Shown here piece by piece: positions 39,721 through 51,240 of a stretch of 64,000 nucleotides of DNA. The notes under the pieces were generated by a model. It was not told where the DNA came from and ran no database searches. It saw only the letters and a program-made list of their open reading frames with translations. Source of the stretch: Rhizopus arrhizus. Its lineage: Eukaryota > Mucoromycota > Mucoromycetes > Mucorales > Rhizopodaceae. Positions within the stretch are counted from its first letter, which is position 1; each line of letters starts with the position of its first letter. The stretch spans positions 186,001-250,000 of the forward strand of contig JAKZZE010000008.1 of assembly GCA_024220505.1 (NCBI GenBank), given 5' to 3'. The position numbers and the translations under genes were made by a program.

Positions 39721-40599
39721 TTTTTTTATAAAAAGAACAAGGAAAGAAAAGGCCATCGAATTGTACATGAAACTGCTATAAATTTATATATTAAGTAATA
39801 TAAGCCCAGCCGTGGATATCAAAACAGAAATGCAGAAAATCACAGTCAGTAACCGTTTTAGGTCTTTTTTTGTCACATTTGTCTATATTTGGATGATTTA
39901 AACATAATGAATTGTATGTTTATTTTATTTCATTTTCTTTTGTAAAAAATATTGAATCAAAATAGTTGTATTCATAACTTAATTTTAAGAAAAAGGCTTA
40001 CGGATATATTAAGTCCGGCAGCCGACATACGAAAAAGAATTGATCGGTAGAATCTCGGAAATTCAAAGAATGACTTCTTTTTTTAAAAAAAAAAAAAATT
40101 GATGCAAAGAAGCATGCTATTCATAATATTTTTAAGTATCGGAAAAATTTACGGATTTGAAACAATAAAAATGTTGTTCCTCTTAGTAACTTACTAACCA
40201 ATCATATTGCATGGAAAATTATTCATGCACAATTCCATCTTTTACTTGGTTTTAAACAAGCCAATCACGAAATAAGGCTTAACTGTTGCTCTTGGATTTT
40301 TTTTCTGTGGATTTATTCTAGTGTCCTTAGACGAATAATGTTACAAAATAAAGAAAACTCCAACAACAAAGTAACTATAAATTTGTTGAATTGTAATGTT
40401 TTGTCAATGTAAATTTCTATTGTGGATTCGTCAAAGTAGCACTGTAGCTCTTGCTGTTGCTTCATTTGACCAAAAAAGTGTGTGTTCAACAATATATTTC
40501 CAGTGTAATCTCCATAAACTCAAAACACCACAAGCAATCACTTGAAAGGCGTCAAGTTTCCAGTGATAATGCTTTGGTTTTTGCTTGAAATGGTCGATA
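39721..40599. other. intergenic, no gene seen
   Basis: AT-rich; A/T homopolymers near 40080. The last part may already belong to the degraded LINE that follows. Confidence 0.5.
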
Positions 40600-40960
40600 T
40601 ATTTGGTCAAAAGATATTAGCGAAGGTTGAGCAAGGAATCATTACGCCAATGTATCCCGTATAGGTTCTTTAACTGGGCAAGACCACAAGAAGTGTTTAT
40701 CTGTTTCCATTGCATCACACATCATGCATCCTTCAACTGTGATATAGCTGGGCATGATTTTATGCAGATGAGAACACGTAGAGGTTTTGAATAATAAAAT
40801 TTCCATAGAACAATTCGTGCTGGATGAGGAATTGAGGCATATCAAAATTTATTCCATGAAGATTTGTTAGCTCTAGGGTTCGTGGACGGGGGGCTATCTA
40901 GAGTAAGTATGCCAAGGTTTCAGAACCAGTTGATGGATGGCCTTTCAACTGGTGTGCCAT
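40600..40960 (-). pseudogene. LINE ORF2 C-terminal relic (zinc-binding region)
   Basis: On the minus strand a frame at 40845-40642 reads SHLHKIMPSYITVEGCMMCD and then a Cys-x2-Cys ... His-x4-Cys cluster (CMMCDAMETDKHFLWSCP), the arrangement at the end of LINE ORF2. Adjacent sequence in other frames resembles the Trp-rich region before it, so the relic is frameshifted. It is distinct from both LINEs at the left of the window. Non-functional. Confidence 0.6.
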
Positions 40961-41285
40961 CTGGTATTGAATATTAAAAAAGTGGTTTTATTAAATTCGT
41001 GTATAGCCTCGGCATAGATAATATCCTTTTTCCAGTTTGGGAACATCAGATTTGAAAAATACATCTCACAATAACTACGCTACTCTTTGTAGTCTTAAGG
41101 CAAAAGAAAATCTTCTAATACCAACTACCTTTTCACTAAGGATGCAGCCTGAAGGTCTGCTACTCTTGAATGCCCATAGACTAATCAAAAATAAAAATAA
41201 AAAAATACAAAAAGTAACGTACCACGCACTGTTTTTAGGAATAAATGTTGTATTAGCTTGTCATTTTGATATATAAAATTTTTAA
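40961..41285. other. intergenic, no gene seen
   Basis: No feature recognised between the LINE relic and the target duplication of the Mutator-like element. Confidence 0.5.
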
Positions 41286-41293
41286 CAACTATA

Positions 41294-41390
41294 TGCATTC
41301 CTTTATTTTGGCCCTTCAAATAACGAAAGCAAAAAATAAAAATAAAAATCACATATGCCCTAAATATTTTACTTGGCAATTTATTTAATT
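41294..41390 (+). repeat. left terminal inverted repeat of the MULE
   Basis: Reverse complement of 43510-43614, allowing for short indels. Confidence 0.85.
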
Positions 41391-41449
41391 ATTTAGGCTT
41401 CTTTGTGTCTCCGTTCTTCTAGAGTTATCCGCAGAGTCAATTATCTGTC

Positions 41450-42758
41450 TTATTTAAGTTTTTTATAGATATTGTCGAAAATGTCATGGCCGCTGATTGC
41501 AGTAATGCTTCTTTTGGGATGTCGAAAAGAATCTAACTCTAGTCGAATGTTTCTCTTCAAAATAGAACGTTCAACATCTTGAGAAGAAACACTATCAGAA
41601 ATATTATTATTGACACTAGTATCAGCAAGAACTGGAATAGATGCTTGAGAGAGCAAGGTTTCCATCCTTGAGAGAACCTCAACTTCAACATGGATGTGTC
41701 TTTTCAATAAACACATATGCTTGCATACGGCTGAGTTAAGCTTGAAATAACAACAGGAGCAAGAGGTAATTTTTCCATCTTCATTGATTTTGACAACCTA
41801 GAAAATGTTTTCTTGATTAAATGATTCGACGGTGTATTGAGTATCGCCATCCTTCGAGATCATTTCTATCATTCTATCCTCTGGAATACTGTCAGCTACC
41901 ATCTCTCACTGTCTTCTCCTTCTCAATTCAGGCCCATCCTTCCTACTTCAGAGCAAATTCTTTCAACTTCAAGCTTCAAATCACTTTCAACGTCATTTGT
42001 TAGAATGAAGGCAAGACGATCTAATATTCTATTCTTGATTCTTTTCAAATAAACTGATTTTAGTTGATTATGCCAGCTTTCGATGTAATCATTGGTGTGC
42101 ATGTTTCGATGCTCTTCAATTACATTTGCTGCAGACCATTTTTTGTAGCCTTCTAAAGCAAGCCATCTATCGTCCAAGTACTCGACAAAATTTGGTTGAA
42201 CTGAAGTCCACTTTTCTCTAAACTGACTTACTTTTTTAACCACATTCTCGCGAACAGTTTCATACATGATTAATTGCAATTCACTCATGATATTGTCTCT
42301 GATTACTTTTGGATTGCTGTACTGGCCAGGTTGATTTTTGACCTTCGTTGCCTAGTTTCTACTCCCAACACTGAGCAACGTGAAAAAAGCACAATTGTAT
42401 ACAACAATTTTCTCCAAAAGTAGCTCTGTTTGCATCTGCTTCAGGAACACTACAATCGACTGTAATTTGTTCAGGCTGCATAGAGCAGTTGTCTCTGAAA
42501 AATTTGAGCCATTCTAATACAGGTGCTACTGACTGGTCATTGGTGAGTGAATAACCTACAGGTACCTCTTTTCCAGTATCAGAATGCCTGACAACTAAAC
42601 TGTACAAGACTTTATTACTTCTTGATGATGTTCCAAATGTTGAGTCCAAAGAAAAGCACTTTGAAACTTTCATTATATCCATTTGCCATAAAGAGATAAA
42701 TTCATAGAAGAAAACTTTATTTGACGAGTGATCAATAACTTTATAACTACAGTCGATA

Positions 42759-42829
<71 letters not shown>

Positions 42830-43455
42830 CATAATTGAAGTGATTCAAACTCATTGTTGTTAAGCTGAAACATATCCTTTGCTACCATCAGCCAAATGTT
42901 ATAAACATCGTCGTAATGAAACATCTTGTCCCGCTGTTATTCATCTTCCTCCATTTCTTGAAGAAGACATGATCTTACTTCTCTTCTCGAAAATCATTTA
43001 CACAAGAAATTTTTGATCTTGTCTCGCAAAGTATCCGAAATTGACATATGTTGTAAATCAGAGTAGAACTCAGGAATATGATCGTGATCATTCTTTCGTG
43101 TAAACTCAACAATACTTGGATCAGAGATGCGACATGTCACCATAATGATGGCGTTACAGCTAATTTTCTTAGAATTTTTTTGCACTGGTCGACCGTTGTC
43201 ATCGTTCGTTCTGGTCTTAGATACATAAGTGTCGGGTCCACTATGACACACATATTTTTTACTCTACAAAATCGTCTTATGAAGGCCCAATGAAAAGCCC
43301 CTAGTTTCCTTAACTCTGAACTCTTTGTTTATCCATTGAACACAAGTAGAATCCTCCAGTTTTTTAAGCTCTTCCTCCCAATTATCTTTGCTGACTTCCA
43401 TCTTTTCAAAATCTGTAACATTATATGAGTAAAATCTAGTTGCTGAAGTTGACAT
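41450..43455 (-). pseudogene. MULE transposase with SWIM zinc motif, broken
   Basis: Fragments in order on the minus strand: an N-terminal FAR1-like zinc region (43455-42994, with an in-frame TAG at 43264 before KKYVCHSGPD), the catalytic region FSLDSTFGTSSRSNKVLYSL with first Asp, ITVDCSVPEADA with second Asp and LCFFHVAQCW (42832-42359), the Glu segment TNDYIESWHNQLKSVYL (within 42288-41923), and a SWIM motif CSCCYFKLNSAVCKH followed by a tail (41830-41450). The fragments lie in different frames and are separated by stops, so several frameshifts have occurred; some gaps could be introns, but not all. The long T tract (42764-42829) sits just before the catalytic region. Once a cut-and-paste transposase; now inactive. 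Confidence 0.85.
42764..42829. repeat. poly(T) tract of about 65
   Basis: Uninterrupted T run inside the broken MULE transposase. Confidence 0.95.
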
Positions 43456-43509
43456 GGCTAAATGAAATGAGCATTGCTAATTCTAAAATTAAAAAATGCA
43501 AAGTATTTC

Positions 43510-43614
43510 AAATAAATTACTAAGTAAAATATTCAGGGCATATGTGACCTGTTTTGTGGATGTGTGATTTTTTTTTTTGCTTTCGTCATTTGAGGGGCCA
43601 AAATAAGGGAATGT
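43510..43614 (-). repeat. right terminal inverted repeat of the MULE
   Basis: Pairs with 41294-41390. Confidence 0.85.
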
Positions 43615-43648
43615 CAACTATAAAAGGGGTATAAAGACGTTTTTTTTT

Positions 43649-45561
43649 TTATTCTTGTAATTCTAAGTCTGTATTTCTTTTGTCAAGCACACTTTTTAAT
43701 TCGTGAACCATTGTTTCTGAATCCAATCTTTTTGCTCTTTGTTCAGCCTAAGAAATATAAACAAATAGAAATGATACTAATAAACCCTTCTTACCTCTTG
43801 AGCTCGTCTAACCTTCATTTCTTCAATTCTTTCGTTTCTAGATTTCTTAGGTCTTTCTTTTCCATTCTTTTCTACTACACCAGCAATTGCTTCATAGACG
43901 GAAGCTTTGGAAGGCAAGTTTAATATGTCTGCTACATCTTCTGAGTCTAAAATGATGCCTTTTCCTTCCGTTTCCTCCTGAATATCTTGTTCCTCTACAG
44001 CAGGTGCTGCTGTCACTATTTTTTCTCTTGTGGCTATTTCAGATGGTAGCTCTAGATAGGACTGAAGTGCTTCTTTTCCATTTTCCCACTCAAGAAGCAT
44101 ATTCTCAAATCCTTTTTGTACAGTCATATAATCCGACATGAGCTTTTCTTTGGTTTCCTGCGTTGATTCAGAGTTCAATTGCCGCACACCTTCATTGCAC
44201 AAATAGATTTTGGCTTCGATCGTTCGTAACTCTTGTTCAAGAGAGGACAGCCGATGAACAAATAGTTTTAATCGAGAATCTTGAAACTTGTTTGTTTTCG
44301 AATCAAATTCGTTGATTGGTTTGTCTAGTATAATAAAAGACGTTTAGTACCGTATTTTCTTTTTTTTTTCTATTCCTTCTTTACAAAATTCAGCATCCAA
44401 AGCTTCAACCATCTCATTTGTAAATGCTTCAAATTCTTTCAAGAATTGGCTCAAAATATCATTTACTGCTTTCCAACCATTCTTATCAATATCAACACCC
44501 AGTGCCAAAAAATGAACCATGCACTCTCTTCGTTTTAGATGCATGGCTTGTGTTAGTTGTTTTAGTTGATCAAGAGAAAACGTATCATCATCATCGCTGC
44601 TTTCTACACCAGAAAGTGAGGCCATAGAGTCCACATTGTACATTTCATAAAGACCAAGCAGATGCTGCTTATCAATCACGTCGACCAAATCAATAATGCC
44701 TTGTTCATGAACAATGAATGCTCTTCTTAAAACAGAAGCCAGTCGGTTTCGCAAGTGCACACATTTTCTTTTTTTGCTGTTTTGCTCTATACGTGAGATG
44801 GGTGATAAGGGTGTGGAGAGTCGATAGCCTCTAGAGACCAACTCGATTTCCTGTATGGTGATCAAGATCCGGTGTATCTTTGTATCAAACGCATCACACT
44901 GTTCTATAAATGACTGCACCTTGGATAAGACAGTATGGTAGAGCTGTCGAATGGATGAAAGCCTTCGGTATCTGTAAAAGAAGAAGAGAGAGGCTGTTGT
45001 AGAGCAAGTGAGGGTGAAGAGGGGCAGGCGGTGACGGAAAGCATATCGCTCAGCTCCGAAGAGGAGCACCAAGGAGGTAATCAAATTCGAGGCAATACCT
45101 AATTTAGGCGTACGAGGGGCTTGAAAAGGCAATTGACCAGAGAACCTGTGCTTCTGTTTGCTGTGATGAAACATGAGCGCTTCACTCAACAGGGGTGAAG
45201 TGACAATCAAATATTTAAATTTTTCTTCAAAGGCAGCTTCTTCTGCTTTTGGAAGTGAAATTGAAAATGTATCCTAGAGTAAGTGGTAAATAGTTCGCTT
45301 TTTGATATTGCAAAAGTCTTGTTTACGTGAAATACTGAATGTCTCCACATTCGAAATGCATTGGAACTTTTGTAAAGAAATCCTTTGTTTGATTTATCAT
45401 TCATAATATTCAAAGGTGTTACTTTTACTGTTGCTTCTGCTTGGTCAATAGCTAGGAAAGGACTATATTACTAAATTTCTATTAACTTTTGTCAGTTTTC
45501 TTTGTTTACATTGTAAATATTCGTCTAGTGGTGAATCCTCATATACAATAATCTCTGCCAT
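43649..45561 (-). CDS. vezatin/Inp2-type membrane protein (putative myosin-binding)
   Basis: Five exons (45561-45510, 45451-45327, 45273-44385, 44324-43795, 43747-43649) give 564 residues. Two hydrophobic segments (about 118-138, 142-159) form a membrane hairpin. After it comes the stretch ITIQEIELVSRGYRLSTPLS and PISRIEQ, which is the hallmark of the vezatin/Inp2 family, then a helical domain. The C-terminal third is acidic and coiled-coil-like and ends in a strongly basic helix (RPKKSRNERIEEMKVRRAQE). In yeasts Inp2 links peroxisomes to myosin V for inheritance; a similar organelle-tethering role here is inference from family. The family call rests on that one motif and the hairpin. The start follows the splice-consistent first ATG. 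Confidence 0.68.
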
Positions 45562-46807
45562 TCTTGTGAGAGGAGAAAAGTAATAAATGACAGTAACAGA
45601 AAATAAAAAACAAACTCCTTGTCTGAAGAAGAAAAAAAAATTAAAATGAATTCTTTACACGTACCTGAGTTACTGTCATCAGCTCCAGTGCCTAGTATTC
45701 TGGCCAATATTTTTTTTTATCTATTTGGCAGTTGTGTACATAAATTATTTTACATAATCTCCTTTCTGTTCTTGCATCTGTGTTTCAAATGGCAAAAATG
45801 TAAAGCATTTCTTTTTACTACTTCACTTGTACAATCGCTGCATGTTCCCTCCTTTTATTTAAATTTCAAGAGCAGAGCGTGTCTATGCTTTTGTTTAAAG
45901 CACTTCTTTTCCTTGGCTTACAGGATGGGTCATGCAGAAAATCAAAGTGCGGCGGCTGGACACGAAAGAGATAATATACAAGCGAAACACGCGGCAGTAG
46001 CCACAAAGCAGATGAGTTTGCTTGTAACAATCGCAAATTGAATACATTAATGTCAGAAAAATTACTTATCGACTTTAAAGAATGGTCAAGGGAATTAAAT
46101 TTCTGTGGCGGCACATCATGTAAAGAAACTGACCAAATATATTTTCGTATTTTCTATAGGAAGCCTATACTTAGCAAAAGTAAAGCATATAATAGGCAAA
46201 AGAATGACATAACATTTTAAAAGAATGTAATCCGGCTATCTTTTCTTGACAGTAGCACTGTGCTCCAGAATAAACAAAACTTCACGTATGACAAATTATC
46301 CAAGTTTTTAATAACAACTGGCTTGAACAAAGGTAAAAATCATCTAGTCTTTCAATAGCTACAAAGAAAGAAAGAAAGAAAGAAAAAAGAAAAAACTCTT
46401 GGCATCGTGTTTTACTACAGTTGTAAATGTGGCTTCACAAGAATTTCTTATCGTGCGGACATAAACCTGAACATGTAGAATGATTTTTGTGTTAAACAGC
46501 TAATATATATGATTAAAAGGCTTGCTAAGAAGTGTCTATAAGAAATTTTCGTCAAATGTGGAAAAAACATGTAAATTGACCATTTACTGATTCAAGTTTT
46601 TCTTTTAGATCTTTGTAATTAAATGACGGAGCGCTTCCCGAAGACACCGGATATTGAGCTGTTCTCATTCGCTCTTTTTTTTCCAGCAAACATGAGTAAA
46701 TTTTATGAATCACAGTACATATACAAATAGGCCATAGGATTCAAGATATTCTTTACCTGTTCTTCTTTTCACTTTATATTTTTTTTTTCATAACCACATT
46801 CTTAAAC
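45562..46807. other. intergenic, weak ORFs only
   Basis: A plus-strand frame from about 45645 to 46041 reads through hydrophobic, Cys/Phe-rich sequence and ends in MGHAENQSAAAGHERDN..., preceded by a possible 3' splice site (CTTACAG at 45919-45925). It may hide a small spliced gene divergent from the vezatin-type gene, but I cannot build a convincing model. An (AAAG)n microsatellite lies at 46361-46390. Confidence 0.3.
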
Positions 46808-48206
46808 ATGACTCCAGTTTTGTCAAGGAACCCTCTCTTGGTTCTTTGCTTGCTGTTAGTTGCAGTATTTATGACATGCTTAATACATGTAGCAAGAGGC
46901 ATTGACAAGCCTCTAGAATCACAATTAGATCAACCACTATTCAACCACTCAATACAAACCACACGCCAAAATACAATCACAAGAGAGAACACCATTTTAA
47001 TAAAAGAACAATGGGAACAATGCTTGCATGAAGGAGAGGACCCTCAATTTTATTTATCCATTGTTCTCATCACTCGTATGGACAACCATACCAGGTAAAA
47101 GTTAGAAAATGGCATCTTGTCACACAATTAATCATCTTGTTCAATTTTCAGAAATCGATATCAACAGCTTCAAAACTTTATAGATAGTACATACTTGCTT
47201 GCAAAGCATTCTGAGCAAAAAATCGAATTACTTTTCATCGAATGGAATCCTCCGATCGGAAAGCGAAGAGTACACGATGCCTTTGTGAGTTGGAAAATAA
47301 AAGGAAGATTATTGGATGCACTTACTTTTTTAAATGTAGCGATTCCGCAAGTCAGAGTATTTAAATTATCGCTTTATAACTATTCCACCCAAAATACATG
47401 ATTCTTTTGACCAAAAATACGGTCCTCTGAGTGTATCTGAAGGAAAAAATTTGGGTATTCATTTTGCTCGTGGTCAATATGTCGTTTTCGTCAATCAAGG
47501 TAAGAATCAGTTTTTACTTTCATTGTGAATCTTGTTGATTAATATTTATGATAGACAGTATCTGGTCACATAACTTTATTAATGCTATTAAATCCAAAAC
47601 CTTTGAAAAGGACACTATTTACCTTCAAGCTCAACATACACATGAGACGTAAGTTCTTTTCATGCCATGTTAAAGTTGATATTTCACTGTAGACTGACTT
47701 TGTTTAGACGGGATAATCTACCGTCAACTATTATTGACTTGGGAGCCTTTCCAGATGATGCAACTTTACACAATGCCTGTAAGCTTCGTGACCAGGACTG
47801 GGGAAACTACCAATTATTTGATCCCAATAAGCTAGAAAAGCACTGGAATGATAAAGATCAAGTAGATGACTTTGCCCTGGCTCACAGAGACACCTGGAAG
47901 GATTGCATAGGGAATCGGGCATCAAGACAAGTCGCACGGGCCCTTACTGAGTTTATTCTTACAGTGACTAGCACTTTTAATAAAAAGTTAGTTTACAGTA
48001 AGAATATGCTTACATGTCATCAGAAACATGTAAATGAATCAGGAAACATGCTTAAAAACAATACGAATAACAAGGATAATTTGACTAAAGATGCTTTAAG
48101 AAATCAAACGGCTGGTATGAGCAAAGGTGATAAATGGTCTTTACACCCTATAGAAGACTGGAAAAAAGAATTGGAGTGTCTTGAACTTGGAACCAATTCA
48201 GGTTGA
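46808..48206 (+). CDS. Golgi-type glycosyltransferase (GT-A-like), type II membrane protein
   Basis: Five exons (46808-47094, 47152-47284, 47340-47499, 47555-47648, 47708-48206) give 390 residues. A short cytosolic N terminus and one membrane anchor (LLVLCLLLVAVFMTCLIHVA, about 10-30) indicate a Golgi or ER type II protein. The lumenal domain starts SIVLITRMDNHT and has ELLFIEWNPP, then RFITIPPKIHDSF, then GKNLGIHFARGQYVVFVNQD: the three blocks of a GT-A glycosyltransferase family in which N or D at the last block replaces a DxD motif. The C-terminal 100 residues are Asn/Lys-rich. Donor and acceptor cannot be told from sequence. An apparent frameshift near 47340 disappears when the GTGAGT..GTAG intron is removed. 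Confidence 0.72.
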
Positions 48207-49232
48207 TGAATACCCTTTTTTTTTATTACAAGTCTCTTTCCTTTGACAAAGCAAAAAGAATAAGGAGAAAAAAAGACTTGTTATGATTGTTTATATTCTT
48301 TTTATTGTAGATAAGATTTCAAACTTTATTGAAATTTAAAATAGATTGCTTTGTATAAATAAATAAGCTTGATTGTAAGGCAAAAAGATAATTTTATTGA
48401 TTATGTAAAATGTTTCATATAATTAATTGCATTGAAAACCAAAATAAGGCAGTTCAATCTTATATTTCTATAACCGCCACACAAATGATAAGCTTCATGT
48501 CCATCAATACATGTACTACAAGCTGTTTTGGTTATACATTCTTTGTGTACAAGCATAGGCTGAGTTAAAGGGAAAGTGAATGGCTCGTTTAAGGCTTGTT
48601 AGTAAGTTTTATCTGATTTTTTAACAAAGACTTGTTAGAAAAACCTTATCTGATTGTATTTCTCTAGACTTTTTGTCCTGGATCTTATCTGATTATATCA
48701 AGTTACTATGATATTAAATGAATCGATGACTTCCTTTTATTGTTTGTTAAAGACATTTTTAAATTAATTTGAGAGAATAAGTCTTTTGTTACGCTATAGA
48801 AAAATTCAAGAAGCAATTGTTTTGAAATTTCTTTTAGATTGTATCTTATTTGACGTGGAGATGAGTGTTGGGTTAATCTGAATGAATAATAGGATCTTAA
48901 CAGTATTCCTATTATGAATATAATTGCTATCTAATCATAATAGACCCATAAAGCAAATACAGTAGTGTGAGCAGTGAGCTGTTATTTAAAACATATTTCA
49001 GTTGTTTTTATTATAAAGAGTTGATCTCGACGCATTTTTAAAGACTTTATGAGCACTAGTGTTTGCAATACAGCTGCTTCTTGAATAAAATTCAGAAAAG
49101 AGAACATACTAACCTGTTTTTATATATAATTTCCTTCTTTTTAAGGTTTGGCAGGAATTGTGCTTGATTTACACATAAGCAATCTATTCAATCGAGCCCC
49201 GACGTTTATCGATCCGAAGAATTGAGTCAGTA

Positions 49233-49276
<44 letters not shown>

Positions 49277-49762
49277 TTTCAAAGAATCGTGAATTGATAA
49301 TCGTCGTGTACAAAAATAAAGTAACCATACAAAAAAGAAACAATTTTAAAGAACAGTAGTAAGATACAAGCAACAAGGTAGATAAGTTGCATTCAGTTCA
49401 TACAATTTCATAGTTAAACGCATTTTGTCTAAATTAAAACCCTTATTAAACTTGAACGGATACATTTTTATCAATTCAATGATTCATAGTAAATGCCAAG
49501 CTTACACCGATTGATAATGTAAATGTATTTTTTTTATCACCAAGAATAGATCATCAAAGGTTGCTTTGCTTTTTTTTTATTATGCCTCACTTTATTCAGT
49601 GAAGCACACACTCCCCCCCAAAAAAAACCAAATGAAATTCGACCAATGGGTGCTTAAAGATCACGGTCATTGAATTAAAACGTATAAAAATTAAACTTGG
49701 ATTCTACTTTTGGATTTTTTTCTTTTTTTTTTCAACTAGTAGTTGATCAAATATTAAAAACA
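48207..49762. other. intergenic with poly(A) tract
   Basis: No gene seen. A run of about 46 A residues lies at 49229-49274. The last 100 bases before the next ATG are pyrimidine-rich, typical of a strong fungal promoter. Confidence 0.6.
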
Positions 49763-50519
49763 ATGACAGAAGCTGTGAATAATCAAAGAACACAAACCAA
49801 TGGAGACTTGGAATCAAAGCCTCAAGCACCATCACCACAACCCCATGTACAAATGGTAGCACCTGTTTATACTGCTCCTACAGTTGCCAATCCTGGTCCT
49901 TTGGGTCTTAGTTCCTTTGCTTTGACAACCTTTGTTTTGTCATTACACAATGCCGGCGCTGGATTGCCTGCTGATGGACCTAATGCTGTCGTTATTGGTT
50001 TGGCTCTCTTTTATGGTGGTGTGGTTCAGGTAAAAAGAAAGAAGGTATATGTGTATAGAGGTTATTGAATAGTTGATTTCATAGATATTGGCAGGTATGT
50101 GGGAATTCAGAACAGGTAATACATTTGGTGCTACTGCCTTTTCTTCTTATGGGGGCTTTTGGTTATCCTTTGCAACTATCTTTATTCCTGGTTTTAATGT
50201 CCTTGAATCTTATGCTAATGTATCCTCATCTGTTTTGGAACAATCTCTTGGTATCTATTTAATGTCATGGGCCATTTTTACTGGTATTATGCTCATTGCC
50301 TCTCACCGTTCATCTATTGGTCTCATCAGCTTATTCTTTTTCTTATTTATTACCTTTGTTCTCTTGGCTGCTGCTAAATTTAACAACAGCTTGACAACAC
50401 AAGTTGCTGGTGGTGCTTTTGGCGTTATTACTGCCATTATTGCCTGGTACAATGCTTTATCTGGTCTCTTGACACGAGATTCATCTCATTTCCTTTTACC
50501 TACTGGCCGTATCAACTAA
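49763..50519 (+). CDS. Gpr1/Fun34/YaaH (Ato) family acetate transporter
   Basis: Two exons (49763-50029, 50085-50519) give 233 residues, the usual size. After a polar N terminus of about 45 residues, the family signature NPGPLGL (the NPxPLGL motif) opens the first of six predicted helices. Further marks are [34 protein letters not shown], the second signature, and [20 protein letters not shown]. Members carry acetate and other short carboxylates or ammonium-linked efflux across the plasma membrane. The upstream region is pyrimidine-rich. The ATG at 49763 (MTEAV) is preferred over an upstream in-frame hydrophobic stretch that includes promoter T-runs. Confidence 0.95.
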
Positions 50520-51240
50520 TTTCTTGTCATTCTCACACTATTTCTTATGCATCAAATATCTTCATCTGCTTTTCTTCTTTTGCACATGAAGAACCTAAAA
50601 AAAGCATGTTTATTGCTAATATATAATTCAATGGTTGCTTTCTTTTTCTTAAATAAACTTGTTTCAATACTCATTATTACTTTATGCAAAATCAATGAAG
50701 TCAAATCTACTCAACATCATGTCGTACAAACCCTGTAACTTTTTTTTTTTTTTTTTTTTTCATTTTACCCCGCATTAAAAATGCACTAGATTATTTAAGC
50801 GGATGTTTTATACTATCGGATTGGTATTGTCTTGCTAATCTATTGGTTAAATCTTGATAACTTGAATTATCTAATCTTTGTTCACATAAAAAAAAGGATT
50901 TATTTTTAGCCGTCTTGACCTAAAAAACCTTTTACCCACAGTTATTCGTGGGAATGGAGCTAGTATCAATTAAACCTTGTTTAGAAAAGAGAAAAGAAAA
51001 GAAATAGAATGAAATCAGGCACAAGTATTTATAAATAAATAGGTCGATCATTCATTCTTAAAATATAAAATGCTCCACGGAATGACTACTTGATTAAACA
51101 AGATCAGTAAATTTCCCTCGGATTCTATTCTACCTTTGGGAATAATGTAAATTTTTTATCCGAAATAAGGTTCATTGTAACCTCTGTTCACACACAAACA
51201 GTTTGTCACTTTAAAAAAATCATGCATGAGTATAATTTAT
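50520..51240. other. intergenic between convergent genes
   Basis: 3' regions of the acetate transporter and of the Ett1 gene; T tract at 50740-50760, nothing else recognised. Confidence 0.6.

Larger units (their letters stand above)
41294..43614 (-). mobile_element. Mutator-like element (MULE), decayed
   Basis: A 2321-bp element with inverted repeats of about 95-105 bp (41294-41390, 43510-43614) that match with scattered changes (GGCCC..TCAAAT.ACGAAAGC). It is flanked by CAACTATA on both sides (41286-41293, 43615-43622), eight of the nine bases expected for a MULE target duplication. The interior encodes a MULE transposase with a SWIM-type zinc motif, broken in several places, and holds a T tract of about 65 bases. 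Confidence 0.88.

Noticed and set aside
45525..45707. Minus-strand ORF upstream of the vezatin-type gene as its first exon
   Set aside because: It lacks an ATG, and the downstream ATG at 45561 starts a splice-consistent first exon.
45619..46041. Plus-strand ORF of 140 codons
   Set aside because: It overlaps a possible exon-free promoter region, is Cys/Phe-rich and changes character along its length. At most a small 3' exon (from 45925) might be real.
47285..47401. Apparent frameshift or premature stop in the glycosyltransferase gene
   Set aside because: A GTGAGT..GTAG intron at 47285-47339 restores the frame and the family motifs.
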